From positions 6,182,188-6,246,187 of the forward strand of contig OY987249.1 in assembly GCA_963920765.1 (NCBI GenBank): DNA of 64,000 nucleotides. Direction: 5' to 3'. This document shows positions 59,075 through 64,000 of this stretch, piece after piece (position 1 is the stretch's first letter; each line of letters starts with the position of its first letter). Below the pieces are notes generated by a model. The model was not told where the DNA came from and searched no databases. It saw only the letters and a program-made list of their open reading frames with translations. The position numbers and the translations under genes were made by a program. This DNA comes from Ulota crispa (Eukaryota > Streptophyta > Bryopsida > Orthotrichales > Orthotrichaceae).

Positions 59075-62000
59075 ATGTCGTCGGGGGACGGGATGACGGG
59101 GCAACGGGCTCCGGAGCCGTCGTTTGATCTGATTCGGAAGCTCTGGAAAGTAGGCCGGATGTTCTTCTTTGGCGATCGCCGACTCAAAGCCCGGTTTCTG
59201 CTCTTCATCGTCCTCTGCCTTTGCGCTGTTTGTGCAGGTTCTTTCTTTTATACTCCTCTCTTGTTTCTCTTTGTTCTCTTTGTTTCGATTTTCTCCCGAA
59301 GCCTTCACTTCGCTGCTGTTGTGACAATCTTGAACCCTTTCATCATCAGTTTACCTCATTTGGTGCATTGAATTATATAAAATTTGATGGATATCCTCGG
59401 AAGTTTGCAATAGTTGTGTAGATGCCCCTGGTTTGGTTTTTCAGAAATGGCACAAATGCCCTTGACATTTTCAAAAGAGCATCTCAAGGTAGTTTTGCAA
59501 GTATTGTGTTTAGCTCTTTTGTTCCACCTTTGTGTGTTCCTATGCTTTTGAAGAAGCAAAATAACAGTTTGCATTATTTGTATAGGTGCCCCTGGTTTTT
59601 GAGAAATGGCACAAATGTCCTTGACATATAGTTATTTTGTTTCTTCAAAATCATTGTTTCTAAATTTTGCAATGAATTGCCTTAATGTTTGAAGCATAGG
59701 AACAACACACAAAGGTGGAACAAAAGAACTGAATACAATACTTGCAAAACTACCTTGAGATGCTCCTTTGGAAATGTCAAGGGTATTTGTTCAATTTCCG
59801 AAAAACCAGGGGTATTTGTACAAATATTGCAAATCTTCAGGGGTTTCCATCCAAATTTTCCCTTGTATATAAAAATTGTGTCTGCACTAGTGTTGTGTTG
59901 CTTGAAACATGCTTGGTATCATGATCCCTTGAGAGATAAGACAATGTTACGTAATCAATGATTCAAGACTTTCCACTTTTGATCTCCAATAACAAGATGT
60001 GAAAAAATAAAGCATCTTGAGTATTTTGTGATAAACCTTTGTGCTTTGGAATACTCTCTTTGAGTAGTCTCTTTGCTTTGCATTGTTGTTGCTGCTACTC
60101 ACAAAATGGGAAATGGGAGCTAAGTGTATCACGAATCTAAACACGCTTGTGATTGCTTGTGATTATGCATTGGACAGGCTTGTTCGTGGTGATGTCTTAT
60201 GTACAAAGGGACTTTTCAACTGCTCTTTCCAGCAAAGACATTCCAGGGTTTTATAAAGCCATCTGGCGATTTGTGGGAATCATCGTGGTGGCAGCTCCTT
60301 TGTACTCATTTTATGGTTACATGCAGGTCCACTCTCTCATCTTGCTCTTCTATTCGTGCTTATTCCTGCATTTAGGTGTTGTTCAGATCTCATGAAGCTT
60401 GCATTTAGGGTTGCAGTATTTTGAAATTAGGTTAGAGTGAAACTTGGATATTTCTTCAGAAGTTTCGACAAGGGCATGCTCTTTTTTAATTAGCTTTGAT
60501 TCTCCGGTTTGTAGTTTTCGTTGTACTTCATCTGTGCTGGGAGTTTTAACATGCGGCTTTGTGTCTGTTGCAGGACATGCTTAGTCTTGAGTGGCGGGCA
60601 TGGCTGACGGATTACCTTCTCTCCAGTTATTTCTGTACAATCTCCTTACCAAGCCTTCCTACTCCACCTTTCCCAATCCAGAACATGTATTTCTGCTAAT
60701 AAAGCCATGCTCTTTATTGATACAAGTTCTTCAATGTGTGCAGATGTGCATGTGGTGTCTATTTTTTGATAATATAATGTTAGCCCATTGTACATATCTT
60801 ACCTTTCATGTTGTTCCACCAATAAATTAATGGTCTATCATCTTTTGTCTGGTGTACTTGTGTCCGAAATAGAGCACTTGTTAATTTTCTTGGAGGCTCC
60901 TACCTTACATTAAGATGACTGTGACTTAAGCCCTACTTTTGTTAAGAGCTTCTACCTTACTAGCCGTCATAGTTACAAAATGAATTTACATTCATTGATT
61001 AGGGTGTGAATCATTTCTGTTTGGAGTGCATAATGTTTCGGCATTGCACAACATTAATTAAAACCAATATCTGGTTTCTGGGGGGTGTATGTGTGTGCAC
61101 TTGAAGCCAACAGGGCATATTTTGATTTAAAAATGGATGGGAAGCTCGACAATCCAGATCAACGGATCTGCGAGGACGTCTCGAGCTTTGTTCGAAACAC
61201 CGTCGATATTATTGCCTTGTTGTCCAGCAAGTTTTTGAATGTCCTTGGTTTCACCGGAGTTCTCTGGTACTATTCCTCGTCTCATACCTTGTGGAGTTTT
61301 CTCAACTTTTGTTGTTGTTGTTGAAAAACTTGTTACCTCGTTTGGAATTAGTCTGTTGCCTTTTAAACAGAGTTTTACTGCCAAGTTCTAGTTATAAAGC
61401 GGCTTAGTATCTTGTCAACGTAGTGATTTCCATGTAAATATGCCTGTTTTTACTCTATCAAGGAAGTTGAAATTCTATCACTGTTTGAATATTTCTTCTA
61501 TACTGGGTTCTACAGGTCCATAGCTCCGGAGTTGGTGTTCTTCTTGATTGGATACTCAGCATTTGGAACCCTCGTTACTGTAAAAGGCTTTGGAAGTAGA
61601 TTAATGACCCTCAAATTTCAGGTAATTTTCATTCTTTAAATGCCTGGGCCTCGGGTGTTTGGCCATTGGCGGCCAGAAAATAACTCTTACGCCTACGCTT
61701 AATAAAGTTTCCCTTGCCGTCACAAAGTTCATGTTTAAAATCCCTCTATTGTCATAAAGTTCAACGAAGTGTCTTTAGAGTCTTGAAGAAGGTTCAATTA
61801 CAGCATAACTTCACAAAGTTTTGTCAAGATCCACACGTTGTAGTCTCAAGACTGTAGTGGTGGTCAAAGCTGTTTCATGTTGTCAAAATGCACTGCATAA
61901 GGAGTGTCATTTTTTAGGTCCAAAATTCTCCGCACCTAAATGCCCAAAAAAATCCCCCCTTTTTTTTTGTGTACGTAGGAACTTACGTCACAACAAACCC

Positions 62001-63448
62001 ACCAAATTTGATGAAATTGGAGTCAGTATCGGGGGAGAGATATTGTCTGTTTGATGGGAACTGTCTCGGTTAAAGGTGTTTGAGGATTAAGGAATAGGAG
62101 CTTGCAAGTTACATGCCTTGTGCTTGCTTTGACTTTGTGTGAGCATTTTGAAGTTGTCCATGCCACATGGCAATCTTGGATTGTGCCTAAAACATGCCCA
62201 TAAAAAAAATACGCTTTTTGTTGAATCAATCACAGAGTACCAATGAGGTAGGTATAGAGATTCTTCTCCACCTTTCAAGAGCATTCTTGTCACCTTTAAG
62301 GAACCTTCAAAATTTCTTTTAATTGACTATATGAAATATAGATGGAGGAAGCTTCAAGAAATAGCAAGACAATCTTCCAATTGAAAGAAATCATTTCCTA
62401 CACTTGAAACAATAGAATCGTATTTTGAAGTTCCTATAGTCAACTATCTGCTTTCGATGTAGACTCTATATCAGGCTTAAACCTTTGAGGTTGTTATAAA
62501 TGTTTCATATACTGCAACATTAGCTCTTTAAGTTTCAGGAAAGTAAAGCTGACTCTTTTGATTATACAGGCTCTTCAAAGGGAGGCCAACTTTAGGTATT
62601 CGCTTGTACGAGTGCGAGACAACGTCGAGGCAATTGCTTTCTATGGTGGAGAAAGTCATGAAGCAGCCACAATCAAGGTATTACAATATTTTATAAACAT
62701 TCTTTAATATTTGAGACGCATGTCAAATTGTAGATTTTTACTTCAGGATTTGATCAGTGAAATTTAACACCATTAGGAAAATTTCATATCCCAAATATGG
62801 AAGTCCAGAACATCAAATTGTGTTTCTGAACGAGATGCAAGTTGATTATTAGTTGCAAGGGTTTCTTTTATTCACATGTCTATCATTCTTTGAGCTTTGT
62901 ATTTAACTATCACATGTATAAAGGTGCATTTGCCACTTTTTTTTAAGGCATCCATTGCCATGAGTCTCAAGATTTGAATATTGTCTCGATTTGCTGATTA
63001 TAGTGTTGTTCAGCAAGAATATTTATGGTCTTTTAAAGGTTTTTGTATTGTTCTTCACTTCAGAGTTTTTTAGCAACTATGGTGGCGAACATCAGGGAAC
63101 TCATTTTGTGGAACAGGCATTTGTCACTCTTCAACAACGTATATGAGTTCTCCATGATAATTGTTCCGTCCATCATTGTCGCTCCTCGTTATTTTTCGGG
63201 AGAGGTACGCCGTTACTGTTAATTCCAGTAACCCCATCGAGTGTACCTTTGACTTACACTCAAAACATATAAACATCTTTTAATGTGTTTGTACGTTTGT
63301 GACAACAAAACTTATTTGAGAAAGCTGATCGGTTGGTTTGACATGCTTCTCAATAGGTACAATTTGGTGTCATTTCGCAAACCGGGTTTGCGTTTCACAG
63401 GATTTTGGCTGCTCTCTCGGTGATTGTGCTCAAGTTTGATAGTCTCAG
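59075..63448 (+). CDS. ABCD-type ABC half transporter (YddA/plant ABCD2-like), membrane domain, runs past the right edge
   Basis: Eight exons join in phase: 59075-59237, 60178-60326, 60574-60634, 61107-61266, 61516-61621, 62570-62677, 63064-63204 and 63357-63448, about 326 residues so far. The protein starts MSSGDGMTGQ and has hydrophobic segments RFLLFIVLCLCAVCAGLFVV, FVGIIVVAAPLYSFYGY, NVLGFTGVLW/SIAPELVFFLIGYSAF and FSMIIVPSIIVAPRYF. Family landmarks are LSLEWRAWLTDYLL, NRAYFDL, LDNPDQRICEDVSSF, the EAA-like NFRYSLVRVRDNVEAIAFYG, LILWNRHLSLFNN and FGVISQTGFAFHRI. This is the membrane domain of subfamily D half transporters, of the bacterial YddA and plant ABCD2 (chloroplastic) branch. The nucleotide-binding domain should lie beyond the window; the last donor at 63448 (phase 2) shows that the gene continues. 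Substrate unknown. There is no clear plastid transit peptide. Intron 1 carries a long-hairpin MITE. Confidence 0.9.
59377..59865. mobile_element. Long-hairpin MITE, AAATTTTATGGATA family (copy 3), in an intron
   Basis: The left end is ATAAAATTTGATGGATATCC and the right end is GGGGTTTCCATCCAAATTTTCC. Inside, a block with TAGGTGCCCCTGGTTTTT and CACAAATG is present twice in one direction (from about 59418 and 59582) and once inverted (from about 59695), so it can fold into a long hairpin. It lies in intron 1 of the ABCD-type gene. Confidence 0.82.
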
Positions 63449-63744
63449 GTATGCCTCGTGGTTGCAGAATGCAGACTGGTGTCGAGGTTAGGTTCCATTT
63501 GGGATTGATAAGCTCAAGGAGATTTTCATTTCGTTATTTATAATGGGGTTAGTGCATTTCTCACTATTTCTCATGTCCTAACTCTGCAAGCCACATCCCC
63601 AACCCAAGATCCCAACTTTCTTGGGACATAATGGACACAAAAAAGTAATACTCAAGAAAGTCTTGAATATTTTAAGCAAAAAAATTGGTGGGACTTGGTT
63701 TCAAGTTGGGTCAAGTCATTTTCGGTGCACCCTACTCGTAACCC

Positions 63745-64000
63745 CTAAATGACGAGGCGGACGGGTTACGTCCGCTGGTTTTAAAAAAAAACACTCTGTA
63801 GAATAGTAGAAAGCTGTTTTTCATCTGAAGTTTTTTTAGAAGTGATCATAGATACATGGTCCATCATGGAAGGTAGAGAACAACCTCACCAGAAGCACTC
63901 TTATTTTAGGTAACCCAACTTGTGAGAAGATTTAGAGACACGGGATTGAGTTCCATGCTACCCTTGCAATTTTCATGAGGTTAGCATACACTATTGACTT
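63745..64000. mobile_element. TTAA-family element end, empty-site relative of 54.2-55.1 kb (partial)
   Basis: The left end reads CCCCTAAATGACGAGG after GTAA. From about 63825, AGAAGTGATCATAGATACATG and the following sequence match both flanks of the nested copy at 54315-54957, but without it. The element runs off the window and lies in the intron after exon 8 of the ABCD-type gene. Confidence 0.65.

Overview
The window looks like nuclear DNA of a green plant, probably a seedless land plant (bryophyte, lycophyte or fern). The genes are interrupted by GT-AG introns, introns and spacers are AT-rich, and the proteins match plant families (a plant protein O-fucosyltransferase, a plastid/cyanobacterial-type ABCD half transporter, plant-type TMEM120 and TMEM186 relatives). 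The species cannot be fixed from sequence alone. No prokaryotic operons, CRISPR arrays or convincing RNA genes were seen.

Genes, left to right: (1) the first exon of a minus-strand gene at the left edge, with an organelle-presequence-like N-terminus (44-177). (2) A TMEM120/TMPIT-like membrane protein, minus strand, eight exons (6815-9492), whose usual N-terminal coiled coil is missing or broken. (3) An unrecognised charged protein with two C-terminal membrane helices, minus strand, five exons (14304-16862). (4) A protein O-fucosyltransferase, plus strand, eleven exons, 699 residues (20044-25178), transcribed away from gene 3. (5) A TMEM186-like mitochondrial protein, minus strand, seven exons, 254 residues (46936-49546). 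(6) The membrane domain of an ABCD-type half transporter, plus strand, eight exons seen (59075-63448), running off the right edge. Exon models were built by hand from splice sites and reading phase. The genes show no shared pathway; they are independent housekeeping-type genes.

Most of the rest is transposable elements. A decayed L1-type LINE fills about 33.5-40.5 kb and is followed by a decayed hAT-like transposase (41.2-42.5 kb). Several non-autonomous inverted-repeat families occur in multiple copies: a TA-flanked CTCCCTCTGT family (three copies), a GGGAATTG family, an AAATTTTATGGATA long-hairpin family, an AAGGTAGG family, and a family with CCCCTAAATGCC-like ends at TTAA sites. The last has the target preference of piggyBac elements, which are not normally expected in land plants. 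One copy is nested inside a related one, and a nearly empty version of that site lies near 63.9 kb. There are also a foldback of about 730 bp at the left end, a hairpin carrying an 11-bp tandem array at 30.5-31.15 kb, and several tandem repeats, one of them between the divergent genes 3 and 4.
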